Of a stretch of 64,000 nucleotides of DNA, positions 32,393 to 51,660 are shown in pieces. Under the pieces are notes generated by a model. That model did not search any database. It saw only the letters and a program-made list of their open reading frames with translations, and had not been told where the DNA came from. The stretch is from Trema orientale (lineage: Eukaryota > Streptophyta > Magnoliopsida > Rosales > Cannabaceae). The stretch is from the NCBI GenBank assembly GCA_002914845.1, contig JXTC01000747.1, positions 1 to 64,000 of the forward strand, in the 5' to 3' direction. The translations under genes and the position numbers were made by a program. Each line of letters opens with the position of its first letter. Within the stretch, counting starts at the first letter, position 1.

Positions 32393-32764
32393 TTTATGTA
32401 AGGGATGATTGCAAATAAATACCCTCACGTTTGGATGTTCTGCAATTTAAACCCTGAAGTTTGGATTCTACAAAATGATACCTTGAGATTACGAATTTTT
32501 AAAAATTAATACCCTGTGTTGATTTTTAACTGATAAAATACAATAATATCCTCAAAATTAAGATGAATAATATGGATTAATCTAGTTTTAATGGAGGATA
32601 TTATTATTTTTCGTTCATAAAATTGGTCAAAAAATCTGTTCAGGGTATTAATTTTCAGAAATTCTTAATTTCAGGGTATTATTTTGCAGATTCCAAACTT
32701 CGGGGTTTAAATTGCAGAACATTCAAACATGAGGGTATTTTTTTGCAGTTATCCCTTTATGTAA
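32393..32764. mobile_element. Mutator-like MITE nested in the left LTR
   Basis: A 354-bp element (32,402-32,755) lies between perfect 9-bp repeats TTTATGTAA (32,393-32,401 and 32,756-32,764). The arms are inverted for about 110 bp: GGGATGATTGCAAATAAATA and onward on the left, GGGATAACTGCAAAAAAATA on the minus strand at the right, both followed by CCCTCA..TTTGAATGTTCTGCAATTTAAACCC-type sequence. The right LTR at about 34,283-34,300 shows the uninterrupted site. Non-coding. Confidence 0.9.
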
Positions 32765-33196
32765 TTATCTAATAGTTATTAGTTTTGCATTCTTTAGAAT
32801 ATTCTCTAAGATATTTACTAGAATATTCTTTCATATAACTTGTACAAATACACATACAATCAATAAGAATAATGAGGCAAAATCATTACTTCAGTCTGAT
32901 TCATTATTCAGTTTTATATTTCTATACGGTATTAGAGCAGAAAATCACGGGCCTCTCATTTTCTCTCCTCATCTTCTTTAATTTTTTGTCCCTTCTTTTT
33001 TCTTTTTTAATTTTTTTTTTTTTTAAAAAAAGGTCAAATCGATCGACTGCTTCTCATTTTCGATCAACCAGAAACCCCAAAAACTGCCCAAAGTTTTCAT
33101 CCTCTTGTCCTATCACCTTGTCTTATCGAAAAAACTGGCTCTTGCTCGATTGGGTCATTCTTCTCATCTTTTTTTTCCCTATTTTTTAATTTCAAG

Positions 33197-33425
33197 GCAA
33201 ACGCCCTTGAATCCAAATTTTATTTTTCTTGTCAATTCCTAGGTTAATACCCTTGAATCTAATTTTATTTGTCTTATTTATTCCCGGAAAAACACCCTTG
33301 AATCCGGTTTTTATTTTCTTGTCTATTCCTGGGCAAATGCTCTTGAATCCAAATTTTTTTTGGTCAATTCTTGGGTTAATACCCTTGAATCCAATTTTAT
33401 ATTTCTGGACAAATACCCTTGAATC
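33197..33425. repeat. about 45-bp tandem array inside the short LTR element
   Basis: CCCTTGAATCCAATTTTAT-like words recur about six times, at roughly 33,208, 33,250, 33,295, 33,340, 33,381 and 33,416, separated by TTCTTGTCAATTCCTGGGYAAATAC-like spacers. The array lies in the untranslated interior of the retroelement. Confidence 0.8.
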
Positions 33426-34437
33426 ATGATATCAAAATCTCAGTATTAGTTGATGGCAAACGCCTCCCTATCACTTATATTTCTCTCTTCTCCTCATATT
33501 TTTCTCCTCCCTCAAATCCCTCATCTCTTTTGTTTTTAATTTTGTTTTGTTTAAGTTAAAAAAAGGCTAAGTTTTTTTCTTCTAGGTTTTTAGGTTTAGG
33601 TTAAAAAAAAAAAGAAAAAAAAAGGAGGTCCATTTTAGAGTTTTTAGGTTTTTATATTTTAAGTTTTTAGGTAAGTGAAAAAAAGAAAAAACTTTTACAC
33701 GTTTTGGTGTTCAAAAAAAGAAAAAGAAAAAAAGAGTCCTAGTTTTTTTGTTTCCATGTTTAGGTAAAAAAAAAACAAAAACAAAAAAAGATCTTAGATT
33801 GTTTTTCTTTTTCGAAAATAAAGGGATGCAATTATTCCTTTATATTCATCTTCAACAGGCCTCGATTGAATTGCCACCCCGGTTGTGCCACTTTCATTTT
33901 GTCTCCTACAGTTGACCTTCAACAGGCCTGGACGATGAAACGGTCATTACTTTAGATTTGCCTATTTATTTTTATTTGTCTACATCAGCCCTCGAACGAT
34001 CAAGCAGTTGATACTCCAGTCTGTACTGTATCTTCTTCACCACTCTCTGACTTTCTCGATGGTGAACACGCCGTTTTTCAACACGACATCCTTCCTTTTT
34101 CTCAAGTCTAAGATTGGATCTCTTTCGGAGCTCCATCTTGCAGATCTTGCAGGGGCATATTGGAGATAATTACTAATATTAATTATTCATTATTAGAATT
34201 ATCTACTTACCTATTTTAGAATATTCTTTATTATGTAATTATCTGCTTATTTTAGTCATTTATTTTGTATTTTTATATTTTATATAATTATCTAATAGTT
34301 ATTAGCTGTATATTCTCTAGAATATTCTCTCATGTAACTTGTATAAATACTCATATAATCAATGAGAACAATGAGCTAAAATCATTACTTCAATTTTGAG
34401 CTAAATTTATTATTCAATTCTATATTTCTATAGGGTA

Positions 34438-35289
34438 GTCCTTCCTTATAGGTCCACCATAAAATTATCTTTGGAAGCTTAAAACATTTTGTTTGATCAA
34501 GTTAAGAATCCTTGTTGAAAACCCTTACGGCACATTTCCTAATTCATAATGAAAGTAAGAAGTACGAATAATGATTCTACATAAAATTTTAAACATTTGT
34601 TTAATTAACATTATCTAGAGTCAAGATCATTATTCTTATTCCTCCCCCACTCACACACTTTTTTTCCCTTTCTAAATCACTTGTTCTTATTGTTTGATAC
34701 AAGAATGAGAATAAAATTACTAAGCTAGATTGCCGAGTGATCATTATACGCGTTAGATATAAACAGTAAATTTATTATAAAAAAATATAAAATAAAGAAA
34801 AACGTGTTCATGACAGACGTAAGAAAGTGGAAATAGATTTACAATCCGACCCCATCAGTCCAATTTACTTTATTTAGGAACTCATGTGAAATGTAATAAT
34901 TATTCTCCTTGCTAGTAAAAGTAGCCAATACAATTGCTAATTTTCCTCGTTGCAAACTGAAAATTAACTTTATTTTTTTTTTCAAGAAAAAGAAAAGTAA
35001 ACTCCTTATATTTCTTGATCAACAAAAGAATTTTATTTGTTCTATGACCTATAAAATTGGGCTAGATAACAAAATTACGACTTACGAGATGGGTTTGTGA
35101 TCTATTACATGACAAAATTGGCATATACTAGTTGACAATACCGTATTTTGAATTTTAATTTTTTCGTGAAATAGAAATTTTGTATTTCCATAAAAAGAAA
35201 ATCGATTATTTATTTATTTTAGTGAAAAAAAAAAGTTGACTAAGTTTAGCTGTCTTCGCATACGACAGCGTTTCCATAACTTCTTAGTT
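34438..35289. other. intergenic and 3' flank of the peroxidase gene
   Basis: AT-rich sequence with no gene. The right end, just below 35,290, should hold the 3' untranslated region of the minus-strand peroxidase gene. Confidence 0.5.
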
Positions 35290-43454
<8,165 letters not shown>

Positions 43455-43459
43455 GCACG
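43455..43459. other. 5-bp target site duplication, left copy
   Basis: GCACG immediately left of the 5' LTR matches GCACG at 52,224-52,228 immediately right of the 3' LTR, fixing the boundaries of the Copia element. Confidence 0.9.
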
Positions 43460-44022
43460 TGATGAGCTGAATGCCTCCAATCAGTTAGTTATGACAGTTA
43501 TAAAAGTAGTTAGAAGTTAGTTATGTTAGTTATTCAAAGACTGCAGCTTTGGAGATGCTGAATATAACTAACTTACCTTCTCTGTATATGTGACTACTGA
43601 TGCTCTGCTGTATATAAGGATTGCTGGAGTAATCAGAGATGAGAGTGATTGTTCATTGGAGTCTCAAAAAGTACCAGAGTTCAAGAAGAGTTCTTGGAGA
43701 ATGAGAGTCCTGTATCTTTTGGGTTCTAGGTATTGTATTATTATTCAATCTTAAACACTGGGAAACACTTGTACTGGTATGAGATTAAGAGGGAACAGAG
43801 CTCGTTAATATTGGCTCAAGAAGGTGTAATCTTTACTGTCATATAATGAATTGGACTAAGAGAATTCTTCCTTGACTTGGATGTAGGGTGATGCTATTTT
43901 GGTATTGCCTGAACCAAGTAAACTATGTTCTATTTTGTTATCTTTAATTTGTTATCCATCTTAGTGTTTGTGTCGTCTATTGTGTATGGTGTTGATATGT
44001 TCTTAGAGGAATAATCCTCATA
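43460..44022 (+). repeat. Copia 5' LTR
   Basis: Starts TGATGAGCTGAATGCCTCC and ends AATAATCCTCATA; exactly the same length as the 3' LTR. The terminal dinucleotides TG...TA differ from the usual TG...CA. A TATATAAGG motif around 43,612-43,620 could be its promoter TATA box. Confidence 0.95.
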
Positions 44023-44025
44023 AAC

Positions 44026-44041
44026 TGGTACTAGAGCTAGG
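44026..44041 (+). other. Copia primer-binding site
   Basis: TGGTACTAGAGCTAGG, three bases after the LTR, is a slightly mutated complement of the 3' end of initiator-methionine tRNA (family form TGGTATCAGAGC). This tRNA primes most plant Copia elements. Confidence 0.8.
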
Positions 44042-44155
44042 TTGCGATCTGGAGACACTGTTTTCCAGCATTAAGAGTCAATCAAGGTGAAGATCATTCG
44101 AAGTTCTCAGTGACAACAACTTGAAACTGCTTACTCGCCCGGAGCAGTAATAAAC

Positions 44156-44890
44156 ATGTCTACATCGAAGTTCGAAATTGAGAAGTTTGATGGTAAGAGT
44201 GACTTCAATCTATGGCAGGAGAAGATGATGGCTCATCTTAGTAATCTCGGTCTAGATAAAGCACTATTGGAAGAAGCAAACATAAAGGTATCCGAAAATG
44301 ATCGACCAAAAATTTTAAAGAAAGCAAGAAACATTATTGTTTTGAGACTTAATTCTCAGAAAAGTGATAAAAAAAGGAGTGTTGAAGAAATGTGGTCCAA
44401 ATTAGAGAGTCTCTATATGACGAAAATACTCCTAAATCAAATTTACTTAAAGCAAAAGTTTTATGACTACAAAATGGATAAAGGTAAATCCATTGTTGAT
44501 AATATTGATGAATTTACAAAATTAGTGGCCGATCTCGAAAATCTTGGTATGAAGATTGAAGAGAAAGATCAAGCCATATTCTTGTTGAATTCACTTCCCA
44601 AACAATACGATCACTTGAAGGATATGCTCAAGTATGGTAAAGATAGATTCAAGCTCGAAGAAGTTACCGGTGCTGCATACTCTAAAGAGTTAGACCTTAA
44701 AGCCTTTAGAAAAATGTCTAAGTCAAATGAAGAAGGACTTTCTGTAAGAGGCAGATCCGACAAGAGGGAGAATGATAATAAAGGTAGAAGTAAGTCAAGA
44801 TCCAAGTCCAGGCCTAAGAGGACTTATTGCTTTTGTCATAAGGAAGGTCATATACGCAAGTATTGCCCTCAAAGGAAGAAAGACACCTAG
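44156..44890 (+). CDS. Copia gag polyprotein (nucleocapsid)
   Basis: An open frame of 244 aa that starts MSTSKFEIEKFDGKSDFNLW, the typical start of plant Copia gag, with the UBN2-type capsid region through about residue 190 and a basic RSKSRSKSRPKR stretch. A zinc knuckle follows at about 223-233 (CFCHKEGHIRKYC). Its spacing is C-x1-C-x4-H-x4-C, one residue short of the canonical C-x2-C-x4-H-x4-C, so zinc and RNA binding are probably damaged. A TAG at 44,888 ends the frame; the protease region continues in the same frame directly behind it, so in an intact element gag and pol would be one polyprotein. This is the only well-preserved part of the element. Confidence 0.9.
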   Translation: MSTSKFEIEKFDGKSDFNLWQEKMMAHLSNLGLDKALLEEANIKVSENDRPKILKKARNIIVLRLNSQKSDKKRSVEEMWSKLESLYMTKILLNQIYLKQKFYDYKMDKGKSIVDNIDEFTKLVADLENLGMKIEEKDQAIFLLNSLPKQYDHLKDMLKYGKDRFKLEEVTGAAYSKELDLKAFRKMSKSNEEGLSVRGRSDKRENDNKGRSKSRSKSRPKRTYCFCHKEGHIRKYCPQRKKDT

Positions 44891-45279
44891 AATGATGGAG
44901 CATCAAGTAGTTCAGACTCTGCAAACATGTTTGATGGGTATAAATTTGCTGATGTCTTAACAGTTTCAGATAAAGACCATAAAGATGTGTGGATTCTAGA
45001 CTCTGGGTGTACTTTTCACATGACACCCAGAAAGAACTTGCTATTTGATTATAAGGATATTTATGGTAGTAATATTCTGATAGACAATGATTAGAGCCGT
45101 GAAATTAAAGGCTTAGGATTTGTTAAATTAAAATTATCTGATAGTTCTTTCAAGACCTTGACTAATGTAAGTTACATACCTGATCTTAAGAGAAATCTAA
45201 TTTCTCTTGGTATGTTAGACAAAGTTGGATATGTGTATAACGTTCAAGGTGGAGTCCTTAAAGTGGTTAAAGATACTGG

Positions 45280-46929
45280 TGTTTACTAGAATAAATTTCC
45301 GGAAAATATTTTCATAAAATCATTTTCAAGAACACCATAGTTTTGTAAAATCAAGAGACGCAGCGAATTTGGTCGTTTAAAATTTTTCTTTTTACAAAAC
45401 GTTTCGGATCGTGATCTAACATAAATTAACTTTTGATCTAGATAAGAACAATACCTGGATTCGCTCCACAACCTTCTCGTCTTCCCGTCTATTCTTGAAA
45501 GCCGTTTGATTGATCCAGTGGGTGGTCACATTCTTGATTCCCAACAAAGAGATCCGTAGAAGAACAAGAAGATAATCTCTTCGAACCGATTTCTCCAGGA
45601 TGGCTGAAACACCAAGGACAGTGAATCCCTAGTGGTGGTCGATTTTCTCTGCGCTCTCTCTCTCTCTGTGTTTTTTCGTTTAACACTCTCTTCACAAGGG
45701 GTGTTTCATGTGTAGTTCATATTCTATGCAGTTAGAGAACTTTTCTCTTAACTATAGAGAGATTAGTAAACCTTAATGGGCTTATTGAGCTTGTTGGGCT
45801 CAACAGATCATCAAATAACTATTGGGCTTTAATTTGAGCTAGACAGGGGACCAGATGGATCCATAAAGCCCAAGCTCCAATAGGCCATATACCCACTATC
45901 ATAATTAACTTTTAATTATGACTGGGCCTTATCCATTAATATTGGGGCACATCACTATAGGCCCAATATTGAACTCTTGGACTGAATGTCATTTATTTTC
46001 TGTGAAGCGTATTAACAATTAATTAGCTTGATCCATTTAGCATATACTATACCTGCAGACATACCCCCAATGCAATTCCGTACTAGTAGGGTGAAATTAC
46101 TGTATTACCCCTCTAGTACATATTTACCTTTGAGTTACCATTTTTCATCTAATGGATAATAGTTGACTACAGTGTTTGTATCTGCTCATACTAACACAGT
46201 CAAATTCACATAGTGAATACCAGGATCCTGGTTTATATTATCCAAGTACTTGAAAAAACTCAAAGTGATATTATATGCATGGTGTCCATTATGAGAAACG
46301 TTCTACATATTTCATATACCTTATCTTCCAAGATACCAGAGTTCAAACCATAAATCGGAACTAGTCCTTTAGTAACTCAAGAAGACAAAACACATAAAAG
46401 CAAGTTCATTAATCACTAGGATTAAGGTCTTCCACAATAGTGCTAGATTAGTGAAACTAGAAATTTGAGTTATGGCACTTAACCTCAAATTCTAATTCAC
46501 TAGGTCCTGTTCGATGCAGTTATAACTTTCTTATAACACACTAGTATTTCTATCCGAAGACTCACTTCGATAATTGGAGACTTCATTAATTAAATAGATA
46601 ACACTATATTCTATGGCATAGTAAAGTATTCCATTTTCAAAATACAGAATGCGAACAATTTAATTTAGACATAATAAAATAAAGAATATAATGTCTCCCA
46701 CATATGAACTCATCATACGAATAATTCTTTATTACTCATTTCATATCTTGGAATCTTTTAAATGTTTGTATAAAATAAATATACACATCACATGTATATC
46801 AATAGGACATAAATGAAATAGAAATTCATAACATGGAATTTATTAATAACAAATAGATACTAAATAATCCAATAAATATTGTTTATAATGTCTAACTAAT
46901 AAACTGCTTTATAGGACATTATTCCAACA
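45280..46929 (-). mobile_element. solo LTR A, antisense, nested in Copia
   Basis: A 1,650-bp insertion with ends TGTTGGAATAATGTCC...TAGTAAACA when read on the minus strand, i.e. TG...CA. There is no internal region or second LTR, so it is a solo LTR. It is clearly related to the insertion at 47,807 (shared blocks such as GAGCTAGACARGGGACC and ACATATTTACCTTTRAGTTA). The bases flanking it (ACTGG and AAATG) do not form a 5-bp duplication. Confidence 0.8.
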
Positions 46930-47806
46930 AAATGATCACTAGCTGTTCTCAAGGGTCAGCTACAAGATGGTCTCTATGTTTTGCAAGGGTCTGCTGTTAT
47001 TAGGATTGTTTTAGATACTGGTACAAGTAAGGACCAGATAAGGTTATGGCACAACAGTGTGGGTCATATAAGTTTAAAAGGAATGGTAGAGCTTACTAAA
47101 CAAGGACAAGGCTAAAATTTTAGACCTGGATTTTTGTGAAAACTGCATAGTAGGAAAAGCTCACAGGTTGAAATTTGCATCTGCAACACATAGAACAAAA
47201 GGAGCACTGGACTACATACATTCAGACCTTTGGGATTCTCCATATTTTCTCTCTCAAAATGTCAATACTTTATTTCTTTTATTGATGATTTTTCAAGTAA
47301 AGTTTGGATTTATTTTCCAAGAACTAAAGATGAAGCTTTTAGCTAATTTGTTGAGTGGAAAACTTTAGTTGAAAATCAGGCAAGAAAGAAAATAAAGAGA
47401 CTAAGAACGCATAATGGTTTGGAATTTTGTAATAAGGAATTTGATAGTTTTTGTAATCAAATCATATTTGTACTCAAATCATATTTGTACTAATACATCT
47501 TAGCAAAAATAGACTTGCTGAGAGAATGAATAGAACCATTCTTAATAAGGTAAGATGCATGTTGAACCGATCAAGATTAGCTAAGTGTTTTCAGGCAGAA
47601 GCTGCTGCAATAGCTTAATTTGTCTCTTTTGTTTACCTTGAATTTTAAAGTTCCAAATGAAATTTGGTCTGGGTTAAAACCTGAATATAATCATCTTAGG
47701 ACTTTTGGATGCATATATTATGTTCATACCAGTCAAGGAAAGTTGAATCCCAAGGCTAAAAAGGCTGTTTTTCTAGGATATCCTTAGGGTGTAAAAGGGT
47801 ATAGGG

Positions 47807-49613
47807 TGATGGAATTTGACCTAACACTTAGGAAAAATCATATATGCATGCAAACTATGGAAAACACATGATCACATCATGAATACAGCGGAAAAATAGC
47901 GGATTTAGGTTTTAAAATTTTTACATGAAAATATATTTTCATAACCATATAACATGCATATATTATATATATAGGATCATGCATAACATAATTCAAATCT
48001 AGATGCACAAACCCTACAGATGGGATTAGAGTTTACCTTTTGTAGCATGCTCCTCCTTGATCTCCTTATTGATGGTGATCAAACTTCCAACCCTAGATCT
48101 TCTTGTCTATGCTCCAGCTCTAGGTTGATAAGATGAGTGGGCACGAAGTTGAATCCTTCGTTGGAGAACGATCAAGAACACCTTCTTGATCCTATGGAAC
48201 ACCGGGACGTGAGATGAGACCGTGAGATTGCAAGAAATTTTTTCTCTCTCACTTAGCCCTAGGGTGGCCGAATTCTCTATCTCTCCTTCTGTGGTTTTCG
48301 TGTAGCACTCTATGTGTTACTATACAGTTTTTTCTCTCATGTATTTTATGTATATGAGTCCAAAAACTGCTAATCCCAGTCCAACTAGGATTGGGCTTGT
48401 TCTCCAATTTGGGTTTTGGATGTATTTTTATAAATATGTCCAACTCATGTAACTTATTTATAAAAATACCAACTTCTGTGTAGAATCATTATTTTACACA
48501 GTTTTATGAAACTAATTTCACGAATACCACCAACCAATTAATGAGCTTAATTGAGCTAGACAAGGGACCTAATAGATCCAAATAATCTAAGCTCCAATAG
48601 TATGATAAATACATAATAACTCTTATTATGGTATTTATATAAATACTATTAGTAAATGAGACACTCCACTAAAAGCCCAATACTGCACACTTAGATTAAA
48701 TGTCATGCCTTTTATAAAGATTTAATCAACTAGCCTTGATTAACCGATCCATTTAGCATATTCTATACCATATGTACAATCCCTATACAATGCCGTAGTT
48801 GGATAGGTGAAATTATCGTAATACCCCTCCAACACATATTTACCTTTAAGTTACCATCTTTCTATCAAGGAATAATGTTGTCGATAATTTTGTTCTCAAT
48901 GGCCATTTAGACAAAATTATCAACCAATTCACAAAGTGAATACTAAGATCTTAGATTTAATTATTCCATAAATCTTGAAAGACCTTAAAGTGACATTAAT
49001 TTATAATGTCCTTAACTATTTGGTGTTCCCATCAATTCATCAGCCATAACCTCCAATATGTCAGAGTTCGCCTCTAATTTAACTGAGGCTAGTCTTTTAA
49101 CAAATCAAAAGGCTACAACCCATGAAAGCAAGTCCAATCAAATATCAAGGATTAAAATGTATATGCTAAGAGCTAGTTTTTGGTAATATAAGAATTGAGT
49201 TACGGTACTTCAATTCTTTATATTACCTAGTCCTGTTCAATATACTTAACTTATTTATGTTGTACTAGTGTTTCTATCAAAAGTCAAACACTTCAATGAT
49301 TTGAGACACATCATTCCCGTTGAGATAGACAAACACTACAATCTTTAGTAAATAAAGTATTCCGTCTTTATTTACAGATTGGGAACTACTTCATTTAGAC
49401 TTAGATAAAGAAATAAGTCTCCCCATAATTAACACTTAATCTTGTTTGTTTCTTTATACACATATAAAGTCATTGAATCTTTTTCAGATAAATAAACTAT
49501 TCAACTAAGATAGTTTAATCTAGCAAATATCATAATTGAACATAAGAGAAAGTTATTTGTTCTAAAAAAAAAGTTAAAATTAGAAATCTGCTTTTAGGGA
49601 AAATATCCCAACA
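47807..49613 (-). mobile_element. solo LTR B, antisense, nested in Copia
   Basis: A 1,807-bp insertion with minus-strand ends TGTTGGGATATTTTCCCT...AAATTCCATCA and a perfect 5-bp duplication TAGGG (47,802-47,806 and 49,614-49,618). It belongs to the same long-LTR family and orientation as solo LTR A but is a different subfamily, since the ends and many internal stretches differ. No coding frame. Confidence 0.9.
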
Positions 49614-51643
49614 TAGGGTCTGGCTTATTGATGAGAAGAAATACATTGTTAGCAAGGATATTATGTTCAATAAATTTGTGTTTTATAAAGCTAACCTACA
49701 GGTTCAAAAACAACTTGATTTATTCAGAGTAGGTGATATTGGGACTGATTCTCGGTCTCAAGTAGAAAATGAGAATAACTTGCAGGTAACTTTACAAGAG
49801 AATGCAAATGAAGGTGGAGCAACTAATGATTAGCCCCCAAAAACTGATGATCCTATTAAATTAAATATGGAAGGTAATGAGAATATAGAAGAGAATCATG
49901 AAGAAAAACAAGATGATCAACTATAGGATTATATGTTGACTAGAGACAGAGTGAGAAGGTAGATTAGACAACCATATAGATATGCACATACTGATTTAAT
50001 TACTTTTGCATTAAATGTAGCAGACAGTATGGAGTTAGAAGAACTTGTACCCTATAAGGAAGCTAAGAAGAGTTCAGATTCGCCTTACTGGAAAAGAGCA
50101 ATGCAAGAATAAATAACTTTTTTAAAGAAGAATGAGACTTGGATATTGGTTGAGAAACCAAAAGGAAGAAGAGTTTTATGATGTAAGTGGGTTTACAAGC
50201 GAAAACTAGGCATACAAGGTGTTGAGGATGAAAGATTCAAGGTTAGATTAATAGCTAAAGGGTATTCTCAAATTGAAAGAGTGGATTATCATGAGATTTT
50301 CTCACCCGTGGTAAATCATACTTCCATAAGAGTTGTTTTAGCTATTGTTGCAATTCAAAATCTTAAACTTGATAAATTAGATGTTAAAACTGCCTTTCTG
50401 TGTGGTAGTTTAGATGAAGACATGCTAATGATACAACCTGAATGTTTTGAGCAAGCATGAGAAGAAGATAAGGTGTGCCTTTTGAAGAAATCTCTTTATG
50501 GCTTAAAACAATCTACAAAATGCTGGTATATGAGGTCTGATGAGTTTATGATTAAGTTGGGGTCTTCAAGAAGTAAATTTGATAGTTGTGTTTACTTCAA
50601 AGAGCTTGCTGATAGGTCTTTCATTTACTTGTTGATTTACGTGGATGATATGCTAATTGCTTGTAAGCATAAGTCTCAAATACAGAACCTAAAGAAGTTG
50701 TTGAGTTTTGAATTTGAAGTGAAAGATTTAGGACCAGTCAAGAGGATACTTGGTATGGACATATGCAGAGATAGAAATAGTGGAATTCTTACGATTTCTC
50801 AACAGGGGTATATTCATAAAATTGTTAAGTTGTTTAGTTTGGAAAATTCTAAACCTATCAATAATCTTATTGAGGCTCATTTCAAGCTGGTTTCTATTAG
50901 TGATCAGGATTTAAAATCTAGAGAGGCCTATATGGACAATGTTCCTTATTCTAATGTTATGGGAAGCATTATGTATGCTATGATAAGTTTAAGACCTGAT
51001 ATAGCTTATGGTGTTGGATTGGTTAGTAGGTTCATGAGTAGGCCTAGCAAAATTTACTGGACAACAGTGAAATGGTTGTTGAAGTATCTAAAAGGCACTT
51101 TAAATTTGAAATTTACATATTCCGGAAATGAAGATTCAAGCTGTTGGATCACAAGTTACTGTGATGCTCATTTTGTTGGTGATTCTGGTTATATCTTTGC
51201 ACTTGGTAGTAATGTGATAAGCTAAAAATTAAGTTTACAGCATGTGGTGGCTTTGTCTTCAACAGAGTCTGAATATATGGCCTTAACAGATGCTATCAAG
51301 GAAGCTTTGTGGCTTAAAGGAATTGTTACTAAACTTGGTTACAGGCAGGAAAGAGTTGCATTACATTGTGACTCATAAATTACAATACACTTGACCATAA
51401 ACAGCATGTATCATGAGAAAACAAAACATATTGATGTCAGGTCGTATTTTGCTAGATATATTGTTGCTAAAGGTTTGGTTGAAGTGGTAAAAATTGCAAC
51501 AGAAGTTAGTCCTGTTGATATGCTTACTAAAGTGATACCTGTTAGTAAGTTTAAGCAAGCTTTAAGCTTGTTGAAACTTACTGAGTAGTTCAGTAATAAT
51601 GCAGGGAGTCTCTTGGTCCTAATTTATTTAGATAAACTGAATC

Positions 51644-51660
51644 AAGGCATGGTGGAGATT
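51644..51660 (+). other. Copia polypurine tract
   Basis: GGCATGGTGGAGATT directly before the 3' LTR is the expected place and composition of the plus-strand primer. Confidence 0.7.

Larger units (their letters stand above)
32273..34432 (+). mobile_element. short non-autonomous LTR retrotransposon
   Basis: The LTRs at 32,273-32,926 (654 bp including a nested MITE, 291 without it) and 34,158-34,432 (275 bp) share the start TATTRGAGATAATTACT and the end ATTTCTATA. A primer-binding site resembling the initiator-methionine tRNA complement (GGTATTAGAGC) follows the left LTR, and a purine-rich GCAGGGGCA precedes the right LTR. Flanks are AGGTA and GGGTA, 4 of 5 matching. The 1.23-kb interior has no gag or pol frame; it holds a 45-bp tandem array. 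Total size without the MITE is about 1.8 kb, between TRIM and LARD elements. LTR ends TA...TA are non-canonical. Confidence 0.75.
44891..51588 (+). pseudogene. Copia pol remnant (PR-INT-RT-RNase H), interrupted twice
   Basis: The aspartic protease motif DSGCTFHMTP lies at about 45,000-45,030, followed by an in-frame TAG at 45,092. The first solo LTR (45,280-46,929) cuts the region before the GAG-pre-integrase block (LWHNSVGHISL, about 47,049) and integrase zinc-binding residues; the catalytic core is shattered. The second solo LTR (47,807-49,613) lies between the integrase core and its C-terminal region. Reverse transcriptase runs from about 50,080; KLDKLDVKTAFL is followed by a well-kept 250-codon frame (50,473-51,225) with SLYGLKQS, YVDDML and the SRFMSRPS region. 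RNase H follows (SSTESEYMAL; HCDS then a stop; HEKTKHIDVR..). Several stops, including at 49,831, 50,110 and 50,458, rule out a functional product. Confidence 0.9.
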
